Source: Dinoroseobacter sp039192165
Lineage (GTDB): Bacteria; Pseudomonadota; Alphaproteobacteria; Rhodobacterales; Rhodobacteraceae
DNA length: 64,000 nucleotides
NCBI GenBank assembly: GCA_039192165.1
Contig: JBCCXD010000005.1
Coordinates: 186,001 to 250,000 of the forward strand
Direction of reading: 5' to 3'
Shown here piece by piece: positions 31,790-39,615 of this stretch. How positions within the stretch are numbered: position 1 is the first letter of the stretch; each line of letters starts with the position of its first letter. The notes below the pieces were generated by a model. It was not told the DNA's origin. It was given only the letters and a program-made list of their open reading frames with translations, and did not search any database. A program made the position numbers and the translations under genes.

Positions 31790-33307
31790 TCAGTTCTTGT
31801 AAAGCTTTGCGCGCAGTTCTGTCTTAAGGACCTTTCCATAGTTGTTCTTCGGCAAAGCCTCGAGCGCAAGATAAGCCTTGGGACGTTTGAAGCGGGCAAT
31901 CTGCGCGAGGCAGTGGGCATCCAGCGCCACTGTGTCTAACCCTCCGCCAGGTGTTGGAACAATGAAAGCGACAACCTCCTCCCCCCACTCGGGATGAGGA
32001 CGGCCGACGACCGATGCTTCGGCCACGTCAGGATGGGCCAGCAGCACCTCTTCAACCTCGCGCGGGTAAACGTTTGACCCACCGGATATGATCATGTCTT
32101 TCGAGCGGTCGACCATGGTGACATAGCCATCGGCATCCATGCGGCCCATATCTCCGGTCCAGAGCCAGCCATCGCGGATCGTCTCGGCGGTTGCGTCTGG
32201 TCGGTTCCAGTATCCCGGCATCACACCAAGACCCCGGACACAGATCTCGCCCGTCTCACCGGGTGGCACAGGGCGGCCGTTTTCGCCAAAAATAGCGACT
32301 TCATTGACGCTTTGCGCTACGCCAACAGAGGCAAGACGCTCCCGCCAGCGCGGATGCGCGCGGTCGCAGACATCGTGGCGCGAGAGCGCTGTGATGCACA
32401 TAGGACACTCGCCCTGCCCGTAGACCTGTACGAAACGGGGACCGAGCACCTCCACCGCTTCCAGTATATCAGCGAAGTACATCGGCCCACCCGCATATAT
32501 GCAGGTTTTTATCCCCTCGCCGGTTTCTCCTGCCGCTTTGGCGTGATCAACCAGGCGGCGGACCATGGTTGGCGCCGCGAAGAACGAGACATCATTGAGA
32601 TCGCGGCTGAGAGCGAAGATTTCCGAAGGGTTGAACCCACCGCTTTCCGGCACAACATGGCGGGCGCCTTTTATAACAAACATAAAATTGTAGATGCCCG
32701 CCCCATGGCTCATTGGGGCAGAATAGAGGATCGCCCCTGTTTGGGAGACATCTTCAACATCAACGAAATAGCTCAGGCTCATGGCGGCAATGTTGCCGGC
32801 AGAAATCATCACACCTTTGGGTTTGCCGGTTGTACCGGAGGTATAAAATAGCCAGCAGAGCTCATTCCGACCCATGTCGGCGGGCACCGACATTGGCGGA
32901 AAGCTTGCCATCGTGTCATGCTCCGGGCTCCCCACCAAAACGCAGCCGCAGGGTGGCTGGGCTTGGGCCAGCCCCGTGGCCAGATCGTTGGAGACAAAAC
33001 ACAGGACCACCTCGGCATCCGACAGGATCCACGCAGCTTCCTTGGGGTGGAGCTTTGAATTGATAGGAACAGCGGCCGCCCCGGTCATCCAGATGGCATA
33101 CGCGATGCGCAGATAGTCGGTAGAGTTGGTCATAAAGAGCGCGACGCGGCTGCCTGGTCCTATGCCACGCGCCGCAAGCCCAGACGCAAGGCAGCCAACG
33201 TCATGGGCAAAAGAGCCGTAGTCGCTTTCAACCGTCGTCCCACGCAGCAGCGCGGGCGCGCTTGGCACACGCGCTGCACTGCGCATCAGCCACAGACTCG
33301 GGTTCAT
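31790..33307 (-). CDS. AMP-forming acyl-CoA synthetase
   Basis: The 505-residue ligase activates a carboxylic acid to its CoA thioester through an acyl-adenylate. Visible motifs are the P-loop YTSGTTGKPKGVM near residue 174, QVYGQGECPM (adenine region), GWLWTGDMGRMD, the hinge VDRSKDMIISGG, and the catalytic Lys in LPKNNYGKVLK close to the C-terminus. The acid substrate cannot be read from sequence. In this island it could activate the acid released by the ICL/PEPM-family lyase encoded on the other arm. It starts 24 bp after the dctM stop on the same strand. Confidence 0.9.
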   Translation of the reverse strand: MNPSLWLMRSAARVPSAPALLRGTTVESDYGSFAHDVGCLASGLAARGIGPGSRVALFMTNSTDYLRIAYAIWMTGAAAVPINSKLHPKEAAWILSDAEVVLCFVSNDLATGLAQAQPPCGCVLVGSPEHDTMASFPPMSVPADMGRNELCWLFYTSGTTGKPKGVMISAGNIAAMSLSYFVDVEDVSQTGAILYSAPMSHGAGIYNFMFVIKGARHVVPESGGFNPSEIFALSRDLNDVSFFAAPTMVRRLVDHAKAAGETGEGIKTCIYAGGPMYFADILEAVEVLGPRFVQVYGQGECPMCITALSRHDVCDRAHPRWRERLASVGVAQSVNEVAIFGENGRPVPPGETGEICVRGLGVMPGYWNRPDATAETIRDGWLWTGDMGRMDADGYVTMVDRSKDMIISGGSNVYPREVEEVLLAHPDVAEASVVGRPHPEWGEEVVAFIVPTPGGGLDTVALDAHCLAQIARFKRPKAYLALEALPKNNYGKVLKTELRAKLYKN

Positions 33308-33331
33308 GTCCGCTCCTCCGTCAAAAAGAGG

Positions 33332-34639
33332 TTAGCGCCCCGGCAACCAGGTGGCCAGCGGCGGGAAGGCGATCAGAAGCGCCACCAGCACGAGCGAGCA
33401 AAAAATGAAAGGGAGCGCTGCAGTGTAAATATCGCGCATTGTCGTTCCTGCCGGAGAAACACCTTTCATCACAAACAGAAGCAGCCCGAAGGGGGGTGTC
33501 GTAAAACTGATCTCAAGCGCAAGAAGCATGATCAGCGCAAACCAGATCAGGTCGAAGCCAAGACTTTCCGCGAGTGGGAAGAAAATCGGTACGGTCAGCA
33601 GCATGATCGAGATTTGTTCCATGAACATGCCAAGGATCAGCAGCACCCCGAACATTGCCAGCAACATCCAGATCGGATCGAGATCGAAGCCTGTGGCCCA
33701 GCTTATGAGCCCGCGCGAGGCGCCGGAGAACGCAAGAAGCTGGCTGAAGGTCGCCGATCCGAAGACGATCATATAGGCCATAAGCGTGACCTTGAGGGCT
33801 CCCTTGACAGACATGTACAGCGCCTGGAGCGTCAGGCAGCGAAACACCGCGGCGAGCACGATCACGCCAAGCGCACCGAAGGCCGCTGCCTCGGAGGGAG
33901 TCACGATACCGAAGATCATCAGCGCGATGCACACCGCCATAACACCGACCATCGGCACCACGTCGCGCAAGAGCAGCCAAAGTCTCACCCCAAGCGAGAT
34001 CGGCGCGATGTCGTATGGGGGTGCGGCATCCGGGTCTAGCTTCGTTTGCACCCAGATCATTGCAACATAGAGACAGGCAAGGATCAGACCCGGAATCACA
34101 CCCGCAATCAGCAACCCGCCTACGTCGATCTGCGCCAGCGTCGCCAAAAGGACCGCAAGCGCCGAGGGCGGGATAATAATTGCCAACCCGCCTGTGCCGA
34201 GGATCGGGCCGATGCTCATTTTCTTTTTGTACCCGCGCTCAGTCATCTCAGGCACCATCAGCGACCCAAGCAGCGCGGTGGACCCCATGGACGAGCCCGA
34301 CAGTGTTGAAAAGCCGGTGCCGCCCAAAACGGTAACGTAACTGAGCCGTCCGGGCAGACGCCCCAGCAGCCGGTCAATGGCATTGAACATGCGCCCGCCA
34401 AGCCCGGTATGGAAAAACACCTCGCCCATCAGAAGGAAAAGCGGGATCGGAACCAGCGCATAGGTCGTAAGCGAGCCGAGCCCGTTGTTGAGCAACTGCA
34501 CGATTCCCCGTTCGCCGCCCATAAAAACCCAAGCACCGAGAATGTTTGCTGCAAGGAACGCGATCGCGACCGGCATACCGACGGCCATCAGCGCAACGAT
34601 GGCCCCAAGAAGAAGAGCGAGCGCTTCGAACCACTCCAT
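33332..34639 (-). CDS. TRAP transporter large permease (DctM type), second system
   Basis: The 435-residue membrane protein is of normal DctM length and has the hallmarks VPIPLFLLMGEVFFHTGLGG, LSGSSMGSTALLGSLMVPEM, GPILGTGGLAIIIPPSALAV and GIVTPSEAAAFGALG. Together with its DctQ partner it imports an acidic solute with sodium. Its start overlaps the dctQ stop (TAATG), ensuring coupled translation. It is followed by the acyl-CoA synthetase, tying uptake to activation of the substrate or of a product. Confidence 0.93.
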   Translation of the reverse strand: MEWFEALALLLGAIVALMAVGMPVAIAFLAANILGAWVFMGGERGIVQLLNNGLGSLTTYALVPIPLFLLMGEVFFHTGLGGRMFNAIDRLLGRLPGRLSYVTVLGGTGFSTLSGSSMGSTALLGSLMVPEMTERGYKKKMSIGPILGTGGLAIIIPPSALAVLLATLAQIDVGGLLIAGVIPGLILACLYVAMIWVQTKLDPDAAPPYDIAPISLGVRLWLLLRDVVPMVGVMAVCIALMIFGIVTPSEAAAFGALGVIVLAAVFRCLTLQALYMSVKGALKVTLMAYMIVFGSATFSQLLAFSGASRGLISWATGFDLDPIWMLLAMFGVLLILGMFMEQISIMLLTVPIFFPLAESLGFDLIWFALIMLLALEISFTTPPFGLLLFVMKGVSPAGTTMRDIYTAALPFIFCSLVLVALLIAFPPLATWLPGR

Positions 34640-35145
34640 TATTCGTGGATCCCCGCTTCACCGGAGTGCATAAGTTCGGGTCCAAACAGAAAACGGGCAA
34701 ATTCAAGCGCCATGAACCCGAAAGCGACGGGGAAAGATATCGTGAGCATCCAACGCGGATAGAAATAAGCGCGCACGTCGAAATCCCCGCGCTCTAAATT
34801 GGTCAGGCAAAGCTCCACGCCTTTCCAGGCCAGCAAGCCACAGACCAAAACGCATCCCGCCGCCACAAGCCGGCTGACCGCAGCGCGCGCGCCGGGCGGA
34901 AGCGCAGCAGTCACCAGCTCGATATGAACATGGCCTTTCTCCCGCACAAGCCATGGCGCTCCGAGCATTGTCAGATAGAGAATGCTGTATTCAGCGGACG
35001 TGAAAAGCCAGGCAAAGGGTTGAACGCCCGCATTCCGCATAACCACCGATGTGATGGTCGAGACCATCAGCCAGACAAGCCCCAGACCGGCGAGGAGTGC
35101 CATGCCGATTATCAGCCAGTCATAGAAAGTTCGGAGCGCGCGCAT
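34639..35145 (-). CDS. TRAP transporter small permease (DctQ type), second system
   Basis: The 168-residue protein has four hydrophobic helices and a DctQ-like central segment (LMVSTITSVVMRNAGVQPFA, LTMLGAPWLVREKGHVHIEL). It forms the membrane complex with the overlapping dctM product. The gene is 61 bp downstream of dctP, and the gap holds a stable hairpin that may protect the dctP message. Confidence 0.88.
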   Translation of the reverse strand: MRALRTFYDWLIIGMALLAGLGLVWLMVSTITSVVMRNAGVQPFAWLFTSAEYSILYLTMLGAPWLVREKGHVHIELVTAALPPGARAAVSRLVAAGCVLVCGLLAWKGVELCLTNLERGDFDVRAYFYPRWMLTISFPVAFGFMALEFARFLFGPELMHSGEAGIHE

Positions 35146-35175
35146 TTGAAGGCCGGACCCTTAGGGCCAAGAGCA

Positions 35176-35197
35176 GGGGCGGCACACCTGCCGCCCC
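35176..35197 (-). other. Hairpin between dctP and dctQ, probable mRNA-stability element
   Basis: A perfect 9-bp GC-rich stem GGGGCGGCA / TGCCGCCCC with a CACC loop, 9 bp past the dctP stop. No T-tract follows on the minus strand, so it is more likely an attenuating or 3-prime-protecting hairpin that raises binding-protein over permease levels than a full terminator. Confidence 0.6.
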
Positions 35198-35206
35198 GGT
35201 AGAGTG

Positions 35207-36217
35207 TCAATCGAGCGACGGGTCGTAGAACAGCTCGATTAGGCGGTCATAGTTGCCGGTCCCACCGGGTTGTTCAGCCATCAGGCCTTCCATCCGTTCC
35301 CATGTCTTTTCCCGGGCTGCCGCCAAATAACGCGCTTTGGCGTCACCTTCCAGAGAAACCACCTGCATACCCATTTCCTCAAGCTTCGCGAAGTCCTCGT
35401 CGCGCTTGGCGCGCAGCGCCTCGACCGACGCTGCCTCGTGCTCGGTGGCCACGTCCTGCAGTATTGTTTGCGCTTCCGCGCTTAGGCTGTCCCACTTCTC
35501 CAGGTTCACAATCACACCCAGATCGGTGGAAAAGAAATTGGGCTCGATGCGGTAATTGAGAAATTCGTTCCACTTCAGATCGATGAGGCCAATTTGCGTC
35601 CAGCCAGTGGCATCGACCACGCCGCGCTCAAGAGCTGCATAGACATCCGTGGTTGGCAGATCGATGACCTGCGCCCCAAGATACTCCGTGAAGAAAGCAT
35701 TATAAACCGCATTTCCGCGCAGTTTCAGACCCTGAACCTCCAGGTCGCCTTCTGCAGTGAATTGCGGCTCGTCACGGGTCCACAGATTGTAAGTTACACC
35801 GCTATCGAACCAACCAAGGTACTTCAGACCCATTTTCTCCTGGTGGATCTGGTCGATGAGCTCCGTTCCACCGTTCGCGCGTGCCTCGATGGCGGTAAGG
35901 TTCGAGGCAACCATTGCGTCCTTCTCTGGCAGCGAACCACCATAGAAGGAGCCTGGAGTATAGACCATATCGACAATGCCGTCCCGCACCGCGTCGGGCT
36001 GTTGGAACATCCCAATAGCTTCGGGTCCACCGCGTACCTCGATCTGGATCACGCCCTCGCCTCGTTCGTTGACCTTATCGACAAACTCCAGAAAGCTCTT
36101 GGTGTAGATCAGCGTTGTCGGAAACGCATGTACTGCAGTGATCGTTTCTGTTGCCTGGGCTGCGCCGCCAAGGGCCAATGCACCGCCAACGACCGCTCCC
36201 ATCATGGTGTGTTTCAT
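35207..36217 (-). CDS. TRAP transporter solute-binding protein (DctP type), second system
   Basis: The 336-residue receptor starts with a signal peptide (MKHTMMGAVVGGALALGGAA, cleaved near QATE) and has the DctP features GVIQIEVRGGPEAIGMFQQP, DGIVDMVYTPGSFYG, GLKLRG and VVDATGWTQIGLIDL. It captures the substrate of the catabolic island in the periplasm. ATG 36217 has AGGAG about 8 nt upstream. It lies 89 bp downstream of leuD and precedes dctQ. Compared with typical C4-dicarboxylate receptors, GPEAIGMFQQP and the aromatic-rich YTPGSFYGG segment suggest a bulkier ligand, but this is inference. Confidence 0.9.
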   Translation of the reverse strand: MKHTMMGAVVGGALALGGAAQATETITAVHAFPTTLIYTKSFLEFVDKVNERGEGVIQIEVRGGPEAIGMFQQPDAVRDGIVDMVYTPGSFYGGSLPEKDAMVASNLTAIEARANGGTELIDQIHQEKMGLKYLGWFDSGVTYNLWTRDEPQFTAEGDLEVQGLKLRGNAVYNAFFTEYLGAQVIDLPTTDVYAALERGVVDATGWTQIGLIDLKWNEFLNYRIEPNFFSTDLGVIVNLEKWDSLSAEAQTILQDVATEHEAASVEALRAKRDEDFAKLEEMGMQVVSLEGDAKARYLAAAREKTWERMEGLMAEQPGGTGNYDRLIELFYDPSLD

Positions 36218-36306
36218 TCTTTTGCTCCTGTTTTCGAGTGCTATTGCGCCCGTTCCCTGTTTTGGCGCCGCTCGCGGCACCGATCCTTTGCCGCAGTTGC
36301 GGCGAA

Positions 36307-36909
36307 TTAATCCGGCCCGCATTTCGGCCAAGCCCAGTCCCGAGCAGTGCGGTCTGCTTTCCGAAACTCCGCAATTGTCGCCGTCCAGGCATGAGTCAAA
36401 TCGATATCGTCCCAGCCCTCGATCAGTTTTTGTGTCCAGACCGGGTCCAGGCTGAACTCAAAGCTTGTGCGACCGAGAGAAAGACTGCCCGCCTCCAAAT
36501 CTAAATCTACTGAGCTGGTGCCAGCCGATATCTGGCTGTGCAAAAGGTCCACTTCTGCCTTGGAAAGCTGGATAGGCGCGAGCCCGTTATTCACTGCATT
36601 CGCGGAAAAAATGTCACCAAAGCTGGGGGCAATCACAGCGCAAAATCCGGCATCGACCAGCGCATAGACTGCTGCTTCCCGGGACGAGCCGGAGCCGAAA
36701 TTGCGACCAGAGACGAGAACCGACGCGCCCTGCGCCGCGGGCGCGTCGAGCGGAAACCCCGGATCTTGGCGCATATCATGGAGCAAAAACTCCCCATACC
36801 CGGCTGAGCGCGGCTGGGACATGAAGCGCGCCGGTATAATCTGGTCGGTGTCGACGCCATCGAGAGGAAGAGAAACCGCGCGTCCGGAATGAACTGTCCA
36901 GCCTGTCAT
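36307..36909 (-). CDS. LeuD-like hydro-lyase small subunit (not necessarily leucine biosynthesis)
   Basis: The 200-residue protein is the swivel subunit of an aconitase-superfamily dehydratase: VDTDQIIPARFM at residues 19-30, GRNFGSGSSREAAVYAL at about 68-84, and FGDIFSANAVNNGLAPI. It partners LeuC encoded just upstream (4-bp overlap). In this context, beside a TRAP transporter, a GntR regulator and a lyase rather than leuA/leuB, it more likely hydrates a maleate-, citraconate- or dimethylmaleate-like diacid than isopropylmaleate. The position equivalent to the substrate-selecting loop (RFMSQPRSAGYG) differs in detail from LeuD, but I cannot assign specificity. Confidence 0.85.
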   Translation of the reverse strand: MTGWTVHSGRAVSLPLDGVDTDQIIPARFMSQPRSAGYGEFLLHDMRQDPGFPLDAPAAQGASVLVSGRNFGSGSSREAAVYALVDAGFCAVIAPSFGDIFSANAVNNGLAPIQLSKAEVDLLHSQISAGTSSVDLDLEAGSLSLGRTSFEFSLDPVWTQKLIEGWDDIDLTHAWTATIAEFRKADRTARDWAWPKCGPD

Positions 36910-38288
36910 GCGACCTCCCGCCCTGCGAGCATCGGGCGAACATCGGTGATCGTTCCCGTCACCGCAGCGGCCGCAACCATTGCCGGGCTCATCAGATGCG
37001 TGCGCGCGCCCGGGCCCTGCCGGCCTCGGAAATTACGATTGGTTGTCGACGCGCATCGTTTGCCCGGCCCAACCTGATCACCGTTCATGCCCACGCACAT
37101 GGAACAGCCGGCAGAAACCCACTCAAGCCCGGCGGAGATGAATATCTGGTCGAGACCTTCCTCTTCAGCTTGCCGCTTTACGGCCATAGAGCCAGGCGCA
37201 ATCATCCCCGGCACCCGCGACCGGCGGCCTGAAAGCACGGCCGCCGCTGCACGTAAATCCTCGATCCTTGCGTTGGTGCAAGAACCGATAAAGACTTGAT
37301 CGACCGGTATCCCGTCAAGAGGCTGGCCCGCGCGCAGATCCATATATTCAAGCGCATCCGATGCATGACCCGGAACGCTGGATGTTACCGGCGCTGCCTG
37401 ATCGGGACGTGTTCCCCAAGTGACGATCGGTGCGATCTCCGCCGCATCGAAGCTCGCCTCACGAGAAAATTCCGCATCAGTGTCGCTGTTCAACTCGCCC
37501 CAAGCGGCCTTCGCTCTTTCGAGCGCCTGTCCTTTCGGTGCAAAAGTACGCCCTTCAACATAAGTGGATGTTGCGGTGTCGGGCGCGATCATCCCGAACC
37601 GTGCACCGCCTTCGATCGATAGGTTGCACAGGGTCATGCGCGCCTCCATCGAAAAGGCCTCCACAACCGGACCCGCGTACTCAAGGGCGTGGCCGCGCGC
37701 ACTGTCCGCTCCCAGCCTGGCAATCCAGTTTAGCGCCAGATCCTTGGCGCCGACGCCCGGCCCAAGCCGTCCGGTGAACCGCAGCCGCATCACGGGTGGC
37801 TTTTTTTGCCAGATGGTCTGGGTCGCCAGAACATGCGCCACTTCAGTTGCGCCAATCCCGAACGCAAGCGCGCCAAACGCCCCGTGTGTCGAGGTATGGC
37901 TATCGCCGCAATTGATTGAAAGCCCGGGCAACGTCAGGCCGAGTTCTGGACCTACCACATGCACAATGCCCTGACGCGGATCGTCCAGACCAAGGAGCGT
38001 TATGTCGTGTGCGGCTGCATTTCTGCGAAGGCGATCGACCATCTCGCGGATCTGTTTGGTGGAACCGCCTGTTTCGCGATTGCGCACTGGAGCGTAATGG
38101 TCAGTCACCGCCAGCGTAAGCGACGGTTCTGCGACACGAAGACCCCGATCGGCGAGCTTCGCAAAGGCATGGTGAGAGCCTTCGTGGACAAGATGGCGAT
38201 CGACCCATAGAAGGCTGACCCCATCATCACGACGCGTGATCTCATGACTGGACCAGAGTTTGTCGAGGAGGGTGAGTGGTGCAGTCAT
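36906..38288 (-). CDS. LeuC-like hydro-lyase large subunit with a 4Fe-4S site
   Basis: The 460-residue protein carries the iron-sulfur cluster of an aconitase-type dehydratase: the first Cys in VFIGSCTNARIEDL and the CxxC pair in SAGCSMCVGMNGDQ, plus SINCGDSHTSTHGAFGALAF and SIEGGARFGMIAPD as in LeuC. The N-terminal segment VTDHYAPVRNRE differs from the VPDHxxPT of biosynthetic LeuC, marking a paralogue. With LeuD it should add or remove water on a 2-substituted malate/maleate pair. The gene overlaps gntR upstream by 4 bp (ATGA) and leuD downstream by 4 bp, so the three are translated together. Confidence 0.87.
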   Translation of the reverse strand: MTAPLTLLDKLWSSHEITRRDDGVSLLWVDRHLVHEGSHHAFAKLADRGLRVAEPSLTLAVTDHYAPVRNRETGGSTKQIREMVDRLRRNAAAHDITLLGLDDPRQGIVHVVGPELGLTLPGLSINCGDSHTSTHGAFGALAFGIGATEVAHVLATQTIWQKKPPVMRLRFTGRLGPGVGAKDLALNWIARLGADSARGHALEYAGPVVEAFSMEARMTLCNLSIEGGARFGMIAPDTATSTYVEGRTFAPKGQALERAKAAWGELNSDTDAEFSREASFDAAEIAPIVTWGTRPDQAAPVTSSVPGHASDALEYMDLRAGQPLDGIPVDQVFIGSCTNARIEDLRAAAAVLSGRRSRVPGMIAPGSMAVKRQAEEEGLDQIFISAGLEWVSAGCSMCVGMNGDQVGPGKRCASTTNRNFRGRQGPGARTHLMSPAMVAAAAVTGTITDVRPMLAGREVA

Positions 38289-39094
38289 TCAGCCGCCTCC
38301 ACGGCAGATGATGCCCCAATGACAGGCTGCCAATGCCGCTCGCCATCGGTGCCTACCCGACAAAGGTCCATCTCAAGCCGGTAGAGATCTGGCCGATAGA
38401 GGGCCGACAGGTACTCTACGCCCCTGCCCTCGGCATCACGGACAACTCGGGTCAGCGCCAGGAGCGCCGTGCCCACCGAGACGTCAAGCGCGCGGGCAAT
38501 TTCCGGCGTCGCCAGAGCGGCCGTAACTGATTGAGTTGCCCCCTCGATCCGCACACCAGACCTTTCGAGGAGGCGAAAAAGCGGTGTCGTAGCAAGATCG
38601 GCCTCGGAAATGCTCGCTGCGATGGCCTCGGGCACATGGGTGGTCAGATGCGAGAACGGATTGCCTTCGATCAGGCGAATGCGCTCGGCTGTCTGCACCC
38701 GAGAACCGGGATCGAGCCCAAGCGCAATCGCAACCGGCAAGGGCGCAGGACCATAGGAGAAGGACAAAAGTCGCGCGTCCGTTCGCTGGGTCATCTCGAC
38801 CAGCTGAGGCATAAGAGATGTGAAATCACCGGACAGTGGTGCACCGCGTCCCTCAAGGCTTAGGACCACACTGCCGGCGCCCACGCGTTTTTCGATCAAC
38901 CCATCTGCTGCTAACGCGTCGAGCGCACGGCGAATGGTGACCCGGCTGACGCCGGCGGCCTCGGCAAGACGAGTCTCTCCAGGAAGCACCTTACCAGGAG
39001 TATGCGCGCCACGCTGTATTTCGTCACGGAGCTGCAGATAAACACGCCGCGCCTTCCCCCCTTCCGGAAGATGTGCCCCGCCACTGGCCGCCAT
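38285..39094 (-). CDS. GntR-family regulator (HutC/UTRA type) of the catabolic island
   Basis: The 269-residue protein has an N-terminal winged helix-turn-helix (YLQLRDEIQRGAHTPGKVLP, LAEAAGVSRVTIRRALDALA, about residues 19-70) and a UTRA ligand domain (LGLDPGSRVQTAERIRLIEG to LTRVVRDAEGRGVEYLSALY). It heads the minus-strand operon, overlapping leuC by 4 bp, and faces the hyuBA operon across a 513-bp control region. Like HutC it probably represses both arms until an early substrate or intermediate binds. Confidence 0.9.
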   Translation of the reverse strand: MAASGGAHLPEGGKARRVYLQLRDEIQRGAHTPGKVLPGETRLAEAAGVSRVTIRRALDALAADGLIEKRVGAGSVVLSLEGRGAPLSGDFTSLMPQLVEMTQRTDARLLSFSYGPAPLPVAIALGLDPGSRVQTAERIRLIEGNPFSHLTTHVPEAIAASISEADLATTPLFRLLERSGVRIEGATQSVTAALATPEIARALDVSVGTALLALTRVVRDAEGRGVEYLSALYRPDLYRLEMDLCRVGTDGERHWQPVIGASSAVEAAE

Positions 39095-39607
39095 TGGCGT
39101 ACTCCCTTTGTATGCCCCTTAAAACCTAGTTTTCCAGGTCAGATATCCATGTTTTTGACCTGTCCGGTATACACTTTTCTGTTTTCAGAAATAAATCAAC
39201 CTGTATTAAAGAAAGGACAGATATTGAAAGGAACCGCGACCTTGTCGCACCCGGAACGCCCTAAACGGCCCTATCGTGAAATCCGGATAGCGCGCGATAG
39301 CGACGCCGTGTCGCCGCGTGCGGGATTCCGGCATGCAAGTATAGGCGCCGGACCGCTATCAAATAAAAAAATAAATAAAAACAATAATTACATAGAATAC
39401 GAGGGGGCTGGATGACCAAGTCACCTCCTGCGCTCCAAAGACCAAGGTCAGCGCCACCCGAGGCCGTCTGCCGAACTCGCGCGCTCGAAATTACAGGGTT
39501 TCGTGGCACCAGGGTCGCGGTCCGGCGCTGCACAAACAGATTCGCACAATATCAGTCCCTGTTTCCCGGCCAGGACACCTGCAGCGGCCCAGGCTTAGGA
39601 CGGACTC
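39095..39607. promoter_or_regulatory. Divergent control region between gntR-leuCD and hyuBA operons
   Basis: This 513-bp stretch has no convincing conserved gene. It holds an AT-rich part at about 39120-39230 containing an exact inverted repeat AGGTCA (39136-39141) / TGACCT (39156-39161), a related AGGACAGATAT at 39214-39224 that repeats AGGTCAGATAT at 39136-39146, and a GTATAC palindrome near 39168. A second AT-rich run at 39357-39405 (long A and T stretches) lies just before a possible leader reading frame. These are candidate GntR operators and promoter UP-like elements; I could not define -35/-10 boxes with confidence. Confidence 0.5.
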
Positions 39608-39615
39608 GTGCCTGA
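39412..39615 (+). other. Possible leader reading frame upstream of hyuB
   Basis: A 67-codon frame begins with ATG at 39412 behind GAGGGGG and ends 8 bp inside hyuB, an arrangement that could couple its translation to hyuB. The product is rich in Arg, Pro, Ala and Cys and does not look like a folded protein, so it may be chance or a leader peptide. Confidence 0.2.

Noticed and set aside
36307..38288. Ordinary leucine-biosynthesis leuCD.
   Set aside because: No leuA or leuB nearby, co-translation with a GntR regulator and adjacency to TRAP genes point to a catabolic paralogue, though biochemistry is needed to be sure.
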